Assembly: GCA_963735045.1 (NCBI GenBank)
Contig: CAVTIZ010000003.1
Span: forward strand, 248,001-312,000
From: Salsipaludibacter sp963735045
GTDB taxonomy: Bacteria; Actinomycetota; Nitriliruptoria; Nitriliruptorales; Nitriliruptoraceae
Direction of reading: 5' to 3'
DNA length: 64,000 nucleotides
Part shown: one piece after another, positions 42,570-53,537 of the stretch
How the letters are laid out: each line of letters opens with the position of its first letter
How positions within the stretch are numbered: the first letter of the stretch is position 1
Program-made: the position numbers and the translations under genes
Notes under the pieces: generated by a model
Seen by the model: the letters and a program-made list of their open reading frames with translations, nothing else
Told to the model about the DNA's origin: nothing
Database searches by the model: none

Positions 42570-44503
42570 ATGGAGCTCTACTACGGACCGTCAGCGGACT
42601 TCGTCGAGCTGGCGACGACGAACGTGATCGCCGAGCGGCTGAAGCAGGAGTGGTTCGACTACTACGGCTTCAACCCGTCGCCGTCGGAGCAGCGGTCGTG
42701 GCGCAACAGCCTCCGAGCGCTGGCCAACGCGCTGAACGGCGGCGGGTTCCTCGACCACGGTGTGCTGGTCGAGTACCAGTTGCCGCTGTCGTCGCTGCGG
42801 CTGGACGCGATGATCACCGGGCTCGACCACGACGGCAAGCCCGGGCGCGGTGATCGTCGAGCTCAAGCAGTGGTCGTCGGACGTCGAGCCCTCGCCAGTC
42901 GACGAGCTGGTGACGGTCCAGTACGGCAAGGCCAAGAAGGAGCAGCTGCACCCGTCGGCCCAGGCGCGCCAGTACCGGATGTACCTCGCCGACACGCACG
43001 AGGCATTCCACGACGGCGCGATCGAACTCGGGGCCTGCTCCTTCCTCCACGACTTCATGCACGACGACCAGTCCGAGTTGCTGTCGCCGCGCCACGCCAA
43101 CATCCTGGGCATCACGCCACTGTTCGCCGGCGACCGGGTGGACGACCTCGTCCAGTACCTCGACGACCGCCTCGGTGGCGGCCAGGGCATGGGCGTGCTC
43201 ACCACCGTCCGAGAAGGTCGCTACCGGCCGCATCGCAAGCTGCTCGAGCACACGGCGGCGATGGTGAAGGCCGAGCCGTCCTACGTCCTGCTCGACGAGC
43301 AGCAGGTCATCTTCAAGTCGATCATGGCCCGGGTCGCCGAGGCCGTGGACACCGACACCAAGACCGTGTTCATCATCCGTGGCGGTCCGGGCACCGGCAA
43401 GTCCGTGCTGGCCATCAACCTGCTCGGGCGAACTGTCCGCGGCCGGCTACATCACCCACCACGCCACCGGGTCGTCGGCGTTCACCAACACCGTCCGCAA
43501 GATCGTCGGCAGCGCGTGCGTCGCAGCAGTTCAAGTTCTTCAACTCCTACCTCAATGCCGGGCGACGACGAACTCGACGTGCTGGTCTGTGACGAGGCCC
43601 ACCGCATCCGCCACCACTCGTGGAACCGGTGGAACAAGAAGAAGGCCGAGGACGCCGACCGACCCCAGATCGACGAGTTGCTGTCGGTCGCCAAGGTCGG
43701 CGGTGTTCTTCATCGACGACATGCAGGCCGTGCGGCAAGAACGAGATCGGCACGTCCGACCGACATCGAGAAGCTGGCCGAGGAGATGGGCGCCGACGTC
43801 CACGAGTACGAACTGCAGGCCCAGTTCCGGTGTGGCGGGTCCGACGGCTTCGTCCGCTGGGTCGAGAACACGCTCGCAGATCCAGCGCACCGCCAACGCG
43901 ATCTGGGACGGCAGCGAGGGCTTCGACTTCGACATCGTCGACTCGGTCGAGGAGCTCGAGGCGATGATTCGGTCACGTGCCGACGACGGGCCACAGCGCG
44001 CGGCTGATGGCGGGCTACTGCTGGCCGTGGTCCGAGCCCGAAGGACGGCCAGCTGGTCGACGACGTGCAGGTCGGACGGCTGGTCCGCGCCGTGGAACGC
44101 CAAGCCCGAACGCGACCGGGCTTGCCGACGGGGATCCCGAAGTCGCACCTGTGGGCGTCGGAGGAAGGCGGGCTCGACCAGGTCGGCTGCATCTACACCG
44201 CCCAGGGCTTCGAGTTCGACTACGCCGGGGTGATCTGGGGCAACGACCTGGTCTATCGGTTCGGCAAGGGCTGGGTCGGCCGGCCGGAGTTCTCGCACGA
44301 CAGCGGCCTGAAGCGCGGCACGGACGACCGACGAGTTCACCCGGCTGGTGAAGAACACCTACCGCGTGCTGCTCAGCCGCGGGCTGAAGGGCTGCTACGT
44401 GCACTTCCTCGACGAGCAGACCAGGCACTTCGTGATGAGCCGCATGGAGAGCATGGGGGTCGACGAACTGCTGGCCGCCGAACCGGGGGAGGACTACCAG
44501 TGA
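42570..44503 (+). pseudogene. DUF2075 ATP-binding (helicase-like) protein, many single-base shifts
   Basis: About 640 residues can be followed across frames from ATG 42570 (CGGAG upstream) to TGA 44503. In order: a nuclease-like N-terminus (VELATTNVIAERLKQEWFDYY, ending VIVELKQWS), Walker A FIIRGGPGTGKSVLAINLLG, THHATGSSAFTNTVRKIVG, Walker B LDVLVCDEAHRIR, FFIDDMQAV, VHEYELQAQFRCGGSDGFV, and IYTAQGFEFDYAGVIWG then KNTYRVLLSRGLKGCYV. This is the full DUF2075 order. About ten shifts are required, nearly all one extra base and often in GGG (for example near 42843, 43427, 43560, 43989). No in-frame stops or motif losses occur between them. Probably an intact gene with sequence errors; DUF2075 proteins occur in defence islands. 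Confidence 0.88.
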
Positions 44504-44518
44504 ACAAGCCCGTCGGAG

Positions 44519-45625
44519 GTGCAGGGGGGGTCTCCGATCGAAGCTGAGGCCGACGTACACGCATTGCTGTTCGAAGACGACGTGGTGGAGGCCGTCAGGC
44601 ACTTCCTGGAGGCCGAGGGGTTCGTCATCGAGTCGTTCGCCAAGGCGACCGAGCACGGTGAGGACATCGTCGCGTGGCGGAGCGGGAGACGGCTGTCCGT
44701 GGAGGCAAAGGGCGAAGGTTCCTCGATGCCTCACACGAACCGCTTCGGGAAGGCGTTCAGCCGGGGGCAGGTCCACGACCATGTTGGGATGGCAATCCTG
44801 AAGGCGTTGAGAGCCAAGTCAAAAGGGCACGGCGCCGCAATTGCGCTTCCGGACAACCGAGATCATCGACGCGAGGTCGAGCTCGTGTCTCCCGCCCTCC
44901 GTGATGCCCAGATCGGCGTCTACTGGGTCTCGACAAGCCCGAATCGGTCAGTTGCCTTCGATGGCGACACCACCGCTCCGGAAGTAACTGAGATCCGACA
45001 CCTCCAAGATCGCCTACGAGACTTCGCCGACGCGCGCGACTGGGGCGAGTACCACACCCCGAAGAACTTGGCAATGGCCTTGGCAGGCGAGGCCGGTGAA
45101 CTGCTGGCTGAGTTCCAATGGCTGACTGCTGAGGAGTCATTCGAAGTCATGAAGGATGCGGTCGCGGCCGAGGGGGTCACGGACGAGGTGGCTGACGTGG
45201 CGATCTACCTACTTCGTTTGGCCGACCTCCTCGAGGTGGATCTCCTTGCCGCTGCCGAGGCCAAGCTTGCAAGGAACGAAGTGCGGTTTCCGGCAGCACC
45301 GGGCGAAGATGCCCTCTCCGACGCCCAACTGCATGACTTATGGCGGCGGGTATGGGATTCCGCCACGAACGAGACCGACGCTGAAGGACGACGCAAGCAC
45401 TCAGCCGGCATCAAGTGGCTGCTGGAGGCCTATGGCGTGATGGTCCGTGTCGGTGCATGCCCCCGCGGTCCAGTAAGGCAGGATGCGCTCGCACGGCTCG
45501 AGGCGCTCGGAGCCATCGAACGGATCGGAGGCGGACTGACAGGTCGCACTCGCTCCCTCTGGGTAGCTGACCCCGGGCAGGACGGGCCTCAGCACAGGAT
45601 GGCCAAGGGTTCCCACAACCCGTGA
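44519..45625 (+). CDS. PD-(D/E)XK-like nuclease domain fused to a MazG pyrophosphohydrolase
   Basis: A 368-residue protein. Residues about 10-145 look like a nuclease-fold domain (VEAVRHFLEAEGFVIESF, GEDIVAWRSG, RLSVEAKGEGSS, IGVYWVS), with D and E-x-K in PD-(D/E)XK positions. Residues about 158-255 are MazG: RDWGEYHTPKNLAMALAGEA, GELLAEFQWL with the EExxE-type metal ligands, and DEVADVAIYLLRLAD. The C-terminal 100 residues have no clear family. MazG domains hydrolyse (d)NTPs. As read, translation starts at GTG 44519. However, GTG 44500, which overlaps the preceding stop (GTGA), would be in frame if the G7 tract at 44524-44530 had six G, and is probably the real start. Confidence 0.8.
   Translation: MQGGSPIEAEADVHALLFEDDVVEAVRHFLEAEGFVIESFAKATEHGEDIVAWRSGRRLSVEAKGEGSSMPHTNRFGKAFSRGQVHDHVGMAILKALRAKSKGHGAAIALPDNRDHRREVELVSPALRDAQIGVYWVSTSPNRSVAFDGDTTAPEVTEIRHLQDRLRDFADARDWGEYHTPKNLAMALAGEAGELLAEFQWLTAEESFEVMKDAVAAEGVTDEVADVAIYLLRLADLLEVDLLAAAEAKLARNEVRFPAAPGEDALSDAQLHDLWRRVWDSATNETDAEGRRKHSAGIKWLLEAYGVMVRVGACPRGPVRQDALARLEALGAIERIGGGLTGRTRSLWVADPGQDGPQHRMAKGSHNP
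44524..44530 (+). repeat. G7 homopolymer near the start of the nuclease-MazG gene
   Basis: Seven consecutive G follow GCA at 44521-44523. With seven G, the GTG at 44500 reads 15 codons and stops; with six it joins the nuclease-MazG frame. The tract could be a sequencing miscount or a true slippery site giving on/off switching. The same +1 bias in neighbouring genes favours miscount. Confidence 0.5.
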
Positions 45626-45640
45626 CCGCGGATTGCGCTC

Positions 45641-46024
45641 TCAGGGATGGGCTCTGTCGGTGGATGGCGCGAGTTCGCCGAGGACGACCTGCGTGTCGGA
45701 CAGCAGGCCGTCGACCTCCGAACTCGCAGGCGTCAGTTCGTAGTGATGGTGATGGCAGGCTCGTGTCAACTGCCACCACGTGTGCGAGGTCTGTTGTTCC
45801 GTGGTCTCATCGATCGCTCGGAGCGCGAGGATCTGTTCGCGAAACGACGCGCCAGCCGCGCCTTCGACCGTCGCGCCTTCAGCCCGCCACCGATCCCGCA
45901 GACCCGCCTCCAGGGCCTGTCGAGCCAGCAGTGCTGCCCCGCGTGCCGACACCGAAGGCGGGAGGTTTGGGGCGTCCAGAACGCCGTGGGCCACGCGCAG
46001 CAAGTCCGCCGGCGGAATCGTCAT
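45641..46024 (-). CDS. Small helical HEPN-like protein coupled to the Rad50/RecF-like ATPase
   Basis: A 127-residue, all-helical protein. It contains ALLARQALEAGLRDRW, then LTRACHHHHYELTPASSEV. R-A-C-H-H-H fits the R-x4-6-H motif of HEPN ribonucleases and also marks a small family of helical proteins in defence contexts. The ATG at 46024 overlaps the stop of the upstream ATPase by four bases (ATGA), so the two are made together. An ATPase sensor controlling a HEPN RNase is a known defence logic (PrrC-like, RloC-like), but here it is inference from the motif and coupling. It is convergent with the nuclease-MazG gene, 15 bp apart. Confidence 0.65.
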   Translation of the reverse strand: MTIPPADLLRVAHGVLDAPNLPPSVSARGAALLARQALEAGLRDRWRAEGATVEGAAGASFREQILALRAIDETTEQQTSHTWWQLTRACHHHHYELTPASSEVDGLLSDTQVVLGELAPSTDRAHP

Positions 46025-48440
46025 GTTCGGGCCAAGTCGTGGACGAGTGCCTCGGTGTGGTCCACCAGCACCCGCAGGTCGCCGTCGTACCCCTCGTGGC
46101 TGCCACGATTGCAGGCCTTGACGGCGGCCACGTGCGTCCCTCGGTATTGGTTCAGCCGTGCGTAGACCTGACTCCCGGCCGTCGAGTCGTCGAACAGGGC
46201 AAGCGCGAGCTTCTGCACCAGGCCGTGCGCAGCCTCCAAGTCATCTTCGACTTCGGCGTGATCGTCGCCTCGCCCGAGGCGATTGCGTAGGACGAGATCA
46301 ACGCACGTGGCCTCGATCGCGAGCCGGCACAGTCCGGGCACGACTCGTCCCAGTATCGGCGGCGGGAGGGCAGTGGAGAAGGTCAGTGCCCGTGCGTCGT
46401 CGATGGCCTGCTGTGTCGGCGTGCGCACCTCGCGGACCTCGACCACCGAGCCTTCGCGGCGACCGACCTGGACGACGTTCGCATCGATCCGCAGCCGGCG
46501 GACGGCTTCGGGTAGGCGGTCATCATGCGTGAAAACGACGACTTGGTGCGTGTCGGCCGCCTCGCCGAGGACCATTGCGAGACCGTCGACTTTTGACGGG
46601 TCCATCGACTGCACGGGATCGTCGATCACGAGGAACCGAAACGGGCTCGAGGATGACGTCGCACGCGGGAGGAAAAGGCTCAGCGCCAAGGCATGGAGTT
46701 CTCCCTGGCTCATGACCCCGAGGGCCGCTCCCTCGGTCCCGTCGATGGAGACGTCGAGGTCGACCCGACGCTGGGTCGACGAGCCTGCAAGTTCGATGCC
46801 GTCGAGCCGCAGGTTCGACTGCTGGCGCAGCTTGCCCCACGTCAGTTGCGTCAGGTCGGCGAAAGGGCCCCATCATTCGGAGCGGACAGCGTCGATGGTC
46901 CCCTTCATCCACGTCTCGGCCGCCCCGACGTCGTCGATGGCCTGTTGGCCAGCCAGTGCAGGTTCGGCGGTGTCGAGCCAAGAGGCCAGTCGTGGGATGA
47001 AGGGTCGCCACGCTTCGTCGAGGGCGTCGCGTCGAGCAGCGGCGGCCTCGCGCACCTCGTCCCGAGCTTGTGCGACCGACAAGGCGCCTTCCCGGAAGGC
47101 GTCAGCATCGTCGGGCCCCTCGACCCGCGCAGCAGACCACGAGGATTGCGCCCGACGCAGGTTGTCAAGGTCGAGCCCGTCAGGCGGAGGGTCATTGAGG
47201 TCGACCACGTCTGCCGAGGCCATCCGATCTGCACGCTCGCGCGCCTCCTGTCGACGCTGCGCGGCGGCGTCGGCCGTGCTGGCCGAGTCCCGAAGCTCGC
47301 TGATCCGCTCGTTGGTGGCCTTCGTCCAAGCCTGGTCGAGTCGTCCCCGGCCGCAGACAGGGCAGTCTGCGTCGCCGTGGCGAGCATGGAGGATCACTGC
47401 TCGTTCCAGCAGCTCCGCGACGTGCCGGTCGCGGTCGGCGTCCGTGCCAGCCACCTGCTGCCATAGCTGCACTGCCTCCTCGAGCTCACCTCCTGCGTCC
47501 TCCACCTCATCGAGGTCCAGCCGTGGCAGCGCGGCCAACCGACAAAGCGTGTCAAGGTCCGCGTCCTGGCCGGACTCGCCAGCGAGCAGGTCGCCGGGGG
47601 CACCAACGTCTGAGTCGGTGAGCGCGGTTCGTGCAGCCTCGGCACGTGGGTGGTCGATCGCGGTCAGCTCGCTGATCAGCGCCTTGGCAGTCGTCCGAGA
47701 CTCCTTCAGGGCTTTCTGCCGCTGGAGGCGCTCCTGCCGCAGGCGCTCGTTTGCCTCCTCGATTGGCTCCAATCCCAGGACCCCGGCGAGGGCATCGTGG
47801 AGCTGGGAGGGACTGCCGGTCAGCATCCCGCCCAATTCGCTGTACGGGAGGCACGGCCGATAGGTGACCAGTGCCTCCTCCCACCCGCAAGGTCATCCAC
47901 CGCTTGCCCGTGATGCTGCAGGGTGACAGTCGATTCGTCGATGTCTGCTCCGTCATCCCACCTCCGTGTGACCCTTGTGGCGCCGGCGGCGCCAGCCACT
48001 GCGAGTCGAGTGACCAACCGGGTACCCCCCTCGGCATGTAGGTTCCTCCAGCCCCTTTGCCACACCTTCGTACGGTCACGCCAGCGGGCGTTGGCACCGG
48101 TGAGTGTCATCTCGACGGCCTCCGCGAAGCTGGACTTGCCCGAGCCGTTGCGACCGACCACCAAGGTGAGCCCCGGACCGAGCTCGATGTCGAGTCGTGC
48201 CTCGGGGCCGATTCCACGGAACCCCGTCACGGTGACGCCCGTCAGGTACGCGGCCGCTGGGTCAGCGGCCGCTTCGGCATCCGGCCGCTCGGGGCGGGCA
48301 AGGGCTTCCTCGCCCAAGGCCCGTCGCAGCTCGTCGGGGGTCTGGCAGGCTGCCAGGACGAGGTCCACGATCGTGTCGCCCGGTTCGGTCTCGTCGAGCC
48401 GCCGGAACACTCGATCCAGGGAACGGTCGTCCAAGGTCAA
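46021..48440 (-). pseudogene. Rad50/RecF-like ATPase with zinc hook, two frameshifts
   Basis: About 806 residues are recovered in three co-linear pieces. Piece 1 (to about 47860) has Walker A LVVGRNGSGKSSFAEAVEM. Piece 2 (47835-46873) is coiled coil with a CPVCGRG zinc-hook-like CxxC in the middle. Piece 3 (from about 46870) contains VMSQGELHALALSLFL, an ABC-type signature, and RFLVIDDPVQSMDPSKV, Walker B with D-loop. Shifts lie near 47880 (one base missing) and near 46872 (one extra base creating a stop). The only start found is TTG 48440, without good spacing from a GGAG. Such ATPases sense DNA ends or phage products in PrrC/RloC/AbiL-like systems. The small HEPN-like gene is coupled downstream. 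Confidence 0.82.
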
Positions 48441-48668
48441 CTCCAGACTCGTGGGGTGGCGGCACCGTCACTGCGCCATGACACCCCTTGGAGCGTACGG
48501 GTGATCTACGAGGTCATGGGATGGTGTCCTGAACCATTTCGCAACGCCCCGGGGCCACGGTCTCGACGGGCTTGCGGTGCCCACTGTCGAGGCCGGGTCC
48601 AATGACGCAGAGATGGTGTCCCTGCCCTCTCCTATCGTTCGTGGTCCGTCGATCAAGAGAGATGGCCG
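48441..48668. promoter_or_regulatory. Divergent promoter region between the ATPase and mcrB genes
   Basis: A 228-bp gap between two divergent defence genes. TATCGT near 48643 is a possible -10 for mcrB, with GAGAG just before GTG 48669. No palindromic operator was found. Function is assigned by position only. Confidence 0.35.
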
Positions 48669-51122
48669 GTGCCAAAAAGTTCGGACGAGAGTCAGCAGGC
48701 GACGTACGAGGTACTGGAGCGCTGGGTCGATCATTGCCTCCGGCATGATTACTCGCTGTTCGAGCCCGATCGGGTCGTCTGGTCGTCGGGCAACCTCGAC
48801 AGGCTGCGCAAGGCGTTCACGGAGCAGTCTGACGTCGGTGAGGGCACCTTCCTCGAGCGCGTGGCCGAGCAGCTACGAGATTCCTCCGACGAGGTGGTGC
48901 TCCTGTTCGCCGAGATGCTGGCCGCCCACCTCCTGATCAGCACCGCCGTGAGCGGCGCGCGCAAGCGTGCGCTGATCACGACCGTGCTCGACCTGATGGA
49001 CGAGCCAGTCGAAATCCCTGACGACGTAGCGGGCGCGCTGGACCACGGCCTCATCAATCCGGGCGTTGCCTACAACAGTTATCGCGCCTACCAGTTGCAG
49101 TTCTTCATCGACCTGCTGATCAGCTTCAAGGATGTCCCACCCGAACGCCAGGACGAGTTGCTCACCGACCCGTGGGCCTTCAAGGACTTGGTCTTCTCAA
49201 TCGAGCATCACGCGGCGTACACCCAGCAGCTGGCCATGCTGCACATGGTCCACCCTGACACTTTCGAACCGATCGTCTCGCGCAAGCACCGGGAAGCGAT
49301 CGTCGAGGCCTTCCGCGACCGCATCGGCGAGGTCGACGACATCGACCGGGCGCTGGCCGAGATCCGGTCTGAGCTGGCCAAGGGCGGCAAGGAGATCGAC
49401 ACCTTCTACGACGCAGACATCCATCGACAGTGGGACCCGCAGCGCGCCGGGATCTTCGATGAGCTGGCACGCTCTGCCAGGCTCTACCCGGTCGACCACC
49501 TCCATCGCGACGAGAGCGAATTCAAGCTCGGCATTGGAGCAACCGTTCGCCAAGCTCGTTGCAGCCCCGACATCGCAGGAGTTCCCAGATCGCATCGTCG
49601 GCTGCCATCAGTGGTGTCCTCGTCCACTACGTCACGGCCGACCGATTCCGCGCCTTCCTGCAGGCAGACCGCTCGTCGTCGGCACAGCAGGTCGAGCACT
49701 TGCTCGACGAGACTGAACCGCTGGTTGAGCGGATCGACGCCTTCGGTGACGCGCTGGATGCTGGTGCCCCAGAGAAGATCTCGCGCCCGGGTGGCCACCT
49801 CGAGATCGTCGGCGCCCTGCTGATGGCTCGTGGAACGGACTACGCCCCCTTCAAGGCGCTGAAGGTCAAGGACATCTATCGCCTGATCGGGGAATCGCGC
49901 CCGTCCGAGGCCACGGTTGGCGAGCGCTACGAGGACTGGCTCCGCCTGCTCGGCGAAGTCAAGAAGGAACTCGCTGATCGCGAGGTGCCGATCGACAACA
50001 CCCTGGACGCGCAGGGGCTGTTGTGGCAGATGGTTGCCACGCAACCGCCCGACGGGAACGACCCAGAGGAAGTGGCTGCCTTTCAGGCCTGGCGGGCGCA
50101 TCGGCTCGGCAAGGAGATCGCGACCGACGATAGAGAGGGGCCCGGTACGGAGACCTCCGGTGGCGTGGCCGTGGGCCAATTGGCAACGCGGCTTCACCTC
50201 AGCGAGTCGTGGCTGCGGCGGATCTACAGTCTGCTCAAGCGGAAGCGGCAGGTGATCTTCTACGGACCGCCGGGCACGGGCAAGACGTTCGTCGCGCGCG
50301 AACTCGCGACGGTCGTGGCCGGTGACTCCGAACGGGTCGAGGTCGTGCAGTTCCACCCTTCGTACAGCTACGAGGACTTCATCGAGGGGTTCCGCCCGAG
50401 CGTCATCGACGGCTCGATCGGGTACTCCCTGGAGTCGGGACCCGCTCAAGACCCTTGCAGAGGCAGCCCGCGACAGCGACGAGCCGCACGTCATGCTGGT
50501 CGACGAGATCAACCGTGCCAACCTGCCGAAGGTGTTCGGCGAGTTGCTGTATCTGCTGGAGTACCGCGACGACGAGCGTCCGACTGCAGTACAGCCACGA
50601 GCCGTTCAGCCTCCCTGACAACCTGCTGGTCATCGGGACGATGAACACGGCCGATCGGTCGCATCGCGCTGATCGATGCCGCCCTGCGCCGCCGCTTCAC
50701 GTTCGTGCCGTTCTTCCCGCACGAGGGCGAGATCAAGGGACTGCTCCGTCGCTACCTCGAAGGCCAGGAGCGCACGACCGGATTGTGGGTGGCGGACGCG
50801 CTGGATGCTGTCAACGCCGAGTTGCGCGAGCTCCTCGGCGGCCCGCACCTCCAGATCGGGCCGAGCCACTTCATGGTCGGGGAGGACGTCGAAGTCGAGC
50901 CTCGACACGGTCGAGGAGATCTGGGACTTCTCGATCCACCCCTACATCGAGGAGCAGCTGTTCGGCCGCGAGGAGCAGATCGCCCGGTTCACGTTCGCCC
51001 GGTCGTCGAGCAGTACGGGCCCGACGACGACGTGCTGGACCAGGTGGCCGAGCCGGGGGCCGACTACGAGGTCGGCGGGCGAGCCGGGCGCAGCCGACGA
51101 TGGGAGTGGCGCCAGTGCATAG
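48669..51122 (+). pseudogene. mcrB: McrB-like AAA+ GTPase of a modification-dependent restriction system, frameshifted
   Basis: About 815 residues from GTG 48669. The first ~290 form the specificity region, helical and uninterrupted. The AAA+ part follows: Walker A QVIFYGPPGTGKTFVARELA, VQFHPSYSYEDFIEGFRP, VMLVDEINRANLPKVFGEL (Walker B and the McrB signature), LPDNLLVIGTMNTADRS and LIDAALRRRFTFVPF. McrB uses GTP to drive translocation and recruit McrC to cut DNA carrying modified cytosine. Shifts occur near 49530, 49600, 50442, 50582, 50661, 50897, 51005 and 51078, mostly one extra base. Motifs are all intact between shifts, so the gene may be whole in the organism. It overlaps mcrC. Confidence 0.9.
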
Positions 51123-52375
51123 CGGGTCCGAACGACGGGTGATCGAACTCCGCGAGCACGGCTCGAGCCTGGAGCACTTCGACGCCGGACACGGGCACGC
51201 GCTGACGCTGGTCGCGCCGGACGTGCTGGACGTTCGACCCACCCGAAGGGCAGGGGAGTACCGGCTGCGTGCCGGTGGGGTCGTGGGCACGCTCGTCGTC
51301 GGCGACGTGACCGTGCGGATCCGCCCAAGGTCCGGCTCAGCACGCTGCTCTACCTGCTCAGCGGGTCACTCGACGCCGTCACCTGGTTCGACCGAGCAGT
51401 ACGGTCGGTCGCCGACCGACGACCTCGCCTCGGTGCTGTACGCCATGTATGCCCGCCTGCTGGGCCGGTCCCTGCGGGCCGGCCTCGTACGCAGCTATCG
51501 GCACCGCCACGACCGGGTCACCCGCGTGCAAGGTCGGATCGACTTCGGCGAGCTGGCGCGGCACACCGCATCGGCCACCGGTTCCTGCTCCGTGCGACTT
51601 CGACGAGTTCACCGCCGACACCGACCTGAACCGGTTCCTGAAGGCGGCTGCGATGGACGCCGCTGTCGACCGCAACCTGCCTCGCGGCATCCGTCGCCTC
51701 CTGCGGGGGCACCTCGCTGCCATGCACGAGGTGTCGGATAGCGCCCCGCGTCCGGAATCCCTCGATGGGCATGTCTTCACGCGGCTGGATCGTCACTACG
51801 AGACCCCGGCACGCCTCGCCAGGTTGATCCTGGCGCGACGGTTCATCGCCGAACACGCAGGGGCTGCGCACGGCGACACGTTCCTGGTCGACATGAGCAC
51901 CGTGTTCGAAGACCACGTGGCAGAGGGGTTGCGGCGTCGGATGCCCGACGACGTGACCGTGGAACGCGAGCCCAGGACTGCCTTCGATCGCGACCGGCAC
52001 CTGGTGATGAAGCCTGACATCGTGTTCCTCCGGAACCGCCGTCCCGTGCACGTTGCCGACGTCAAGTACAAGCTCCTCGAGGACGGCCGCGGGCGGTCGG
52101 GCGACCTCTACCAAGCCCACGCCTACAGCACGGTCATGGGCCTCCCAGCGTCCTCGCTCCTGTACGCCGAACGAGAAGGCGGACCGCCACCGAAGCACGT
52201 TGAGGTCATCGGAAGCGGCACAGCCATCGAGACCCATGAGCTGGCCCTTCGGGGCACCCCCACGGACGTCGAAGCCGCCCTCGACCGACTCGCCGAGGCT
52301 TTGCGACCTCACCTCCGGTCGCCAGCCGACCGATCACGCTCCACGCGAGGTGTGCAGGTGCCAATCGGTGCCTAG
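51100..52375 (+). pseudogene. mcrC: McrC-like nuclease subunit, frameshifted
   Basis: About 420 residues from ATG 51100 to TAG 52375. An N-terminal beta-rich domain (VIELREHGSSLEHF, VTVRIRPKVRLSTLLYLL) is followed by helices, DFDEFTADTDLNRFLKAA, and the PD-(D/E)XK core with KPDIVFLRNRRPVHVADVKY, where D and D-x-K bind metal. GDLYQAHAYSTVMGLP is the usual McrC helix after the core. Shifts lie near 51330 (base missing), 51395 (extra) and 51575-51595. The second half is a single open frame. McrC is the endonuclease partner of the overlapping mcrB. Confidence 0.88.
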
Positions 52376-52396
52376 CGTGTCCGGCGGAGGTGCCAC

Positions 52397-53537
52397 GTGG
52401 AGTATCGGCCGGGACTCAACCAGGTCACGCCGCTCGAGGAGCGGATGCGGGCTGCGTTCGAAGGCGCCACGCGCGCACACCTCGGCGTTGCCTACGCCAA
52501 GACGTCCGGCGTGTCACGACTGCTGCGGCTGCGTCCGCCAGACGGAAGCCGCGCGGTGGTCGGTCTGGGCTTCGGTGTCACCGATCCCCAGGCGGTCGAG
52601 CAACTGGAACACGCCGGGCTCGACGTCCGGGTCGTCGCCGACGGCAGCGCGCTGTCGGCGTCGCAGTTCCACCCCAAGCTCTACCTCGTCGAGCGGCCCG
52701 GCGAACTCGTGACGCTGTCGGGATCGGCCAACCTCACCGGGGCGGGGTGGACCTCCAACGTCGAGCAGTTCGAGGAATTGCTCGAACGTGACCCATCCGC
52801 GGGCGCCGATGCGCAACGCGCCCGGTTCGAGAAGGTCTGGGACCACGGCTCGCCGTTGCAGGACTCTGCGCCGCAATGGCGACTGGGACCGGTACCGGCA
52901 GCGGGCACGCGATCGGCGCCTGCTCGAACGCGAGGACCGACGACGGCTGGTTCGACTGCAGGCCCGCACCGGTCAACTGGTCGGCCAGCTCACGGCCCGG
53001 TCACCCGGCTGCGCCCGGCTACATCGCCATCACGAACGACGAGTGGTGGGAGTTCCAGCTCCGCCAGCGTGACGGCGCCGACCGGGCCCTGTTCTGGCGG
53101 CGCAACACCAACCAGTTCCGGGCGCTCGCCGAGGGTGGCGTGCTGTTCCACCTCGTCAAGGACCGAGCGTGCCTGAGGACCAGCGCGCCATCCGTGGCTA
53201 CTCGACCTACCCCGGCGACTACGAGGTCGCCGACGCCCGCGACGCCTATCGCCGGTACGGGGACCTGCTCGGCGTGTCGTCCCTCGCTCAGCTCCACGAC
53301 CGGCTGGACATCGAGCCCGGGTCGGAGATCGGCATCATCCACCTCGAAGCCATGACCGAGTTGGAGCGTCCCGTGACCCTGGCCGAGCTCCGGGCCAACG
53401 GCGTGTCGTACCAATCCAACATCGTGTCGGGCAGGCGGATCACCCTGGAGGAGGTCGCCACGGTCTTCGAACTCGGTGGCGTGGGCGTGCCAGAGTCTGT
53501 CAGGTTGGCCGCCGAGTCCGGGGAGTTGTACGAGTGA
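52397..53537 (+). pseudogene. PLD-type nuclease fused to a PUA-like (EVE/ASCH-type) domain, frameshifted
   Basis: From GTG 52397 (CGGAGG upstream) residues about 1-150 form a phospholipase-D-like domain: THLGVAYAKTSGVSRL-type start, then ASQFHPKLYLVERPGELV and LSGSANLTGAGW, a one-HKD nuclease as in BfiI-like restriction proteins. After shifts near 52880-52990 comes a PUA-like domain: GYIAITNDEWWEFQLRQRDG, LFWRRNTNQFRAL, GVLFHLVK, and after a further shift near 53165 AIRGYSTYPGDYEV and IGIIHLEAMTELERPV. PUA-like domains of this type often read modified bases. It follows mcrC by 21 bp, so a role with McrBC is plausible. Confidence 0.75.

Noticed and set aside
42570..53537. Programmed +1 ribosomal frameshifting as an explanation for the split defence genes
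   Set aside because: Too many sites per gene, no common slippery codon pair or downstream structure, and unrelated genes such as the exchanger and hydrolase show the same shifts.
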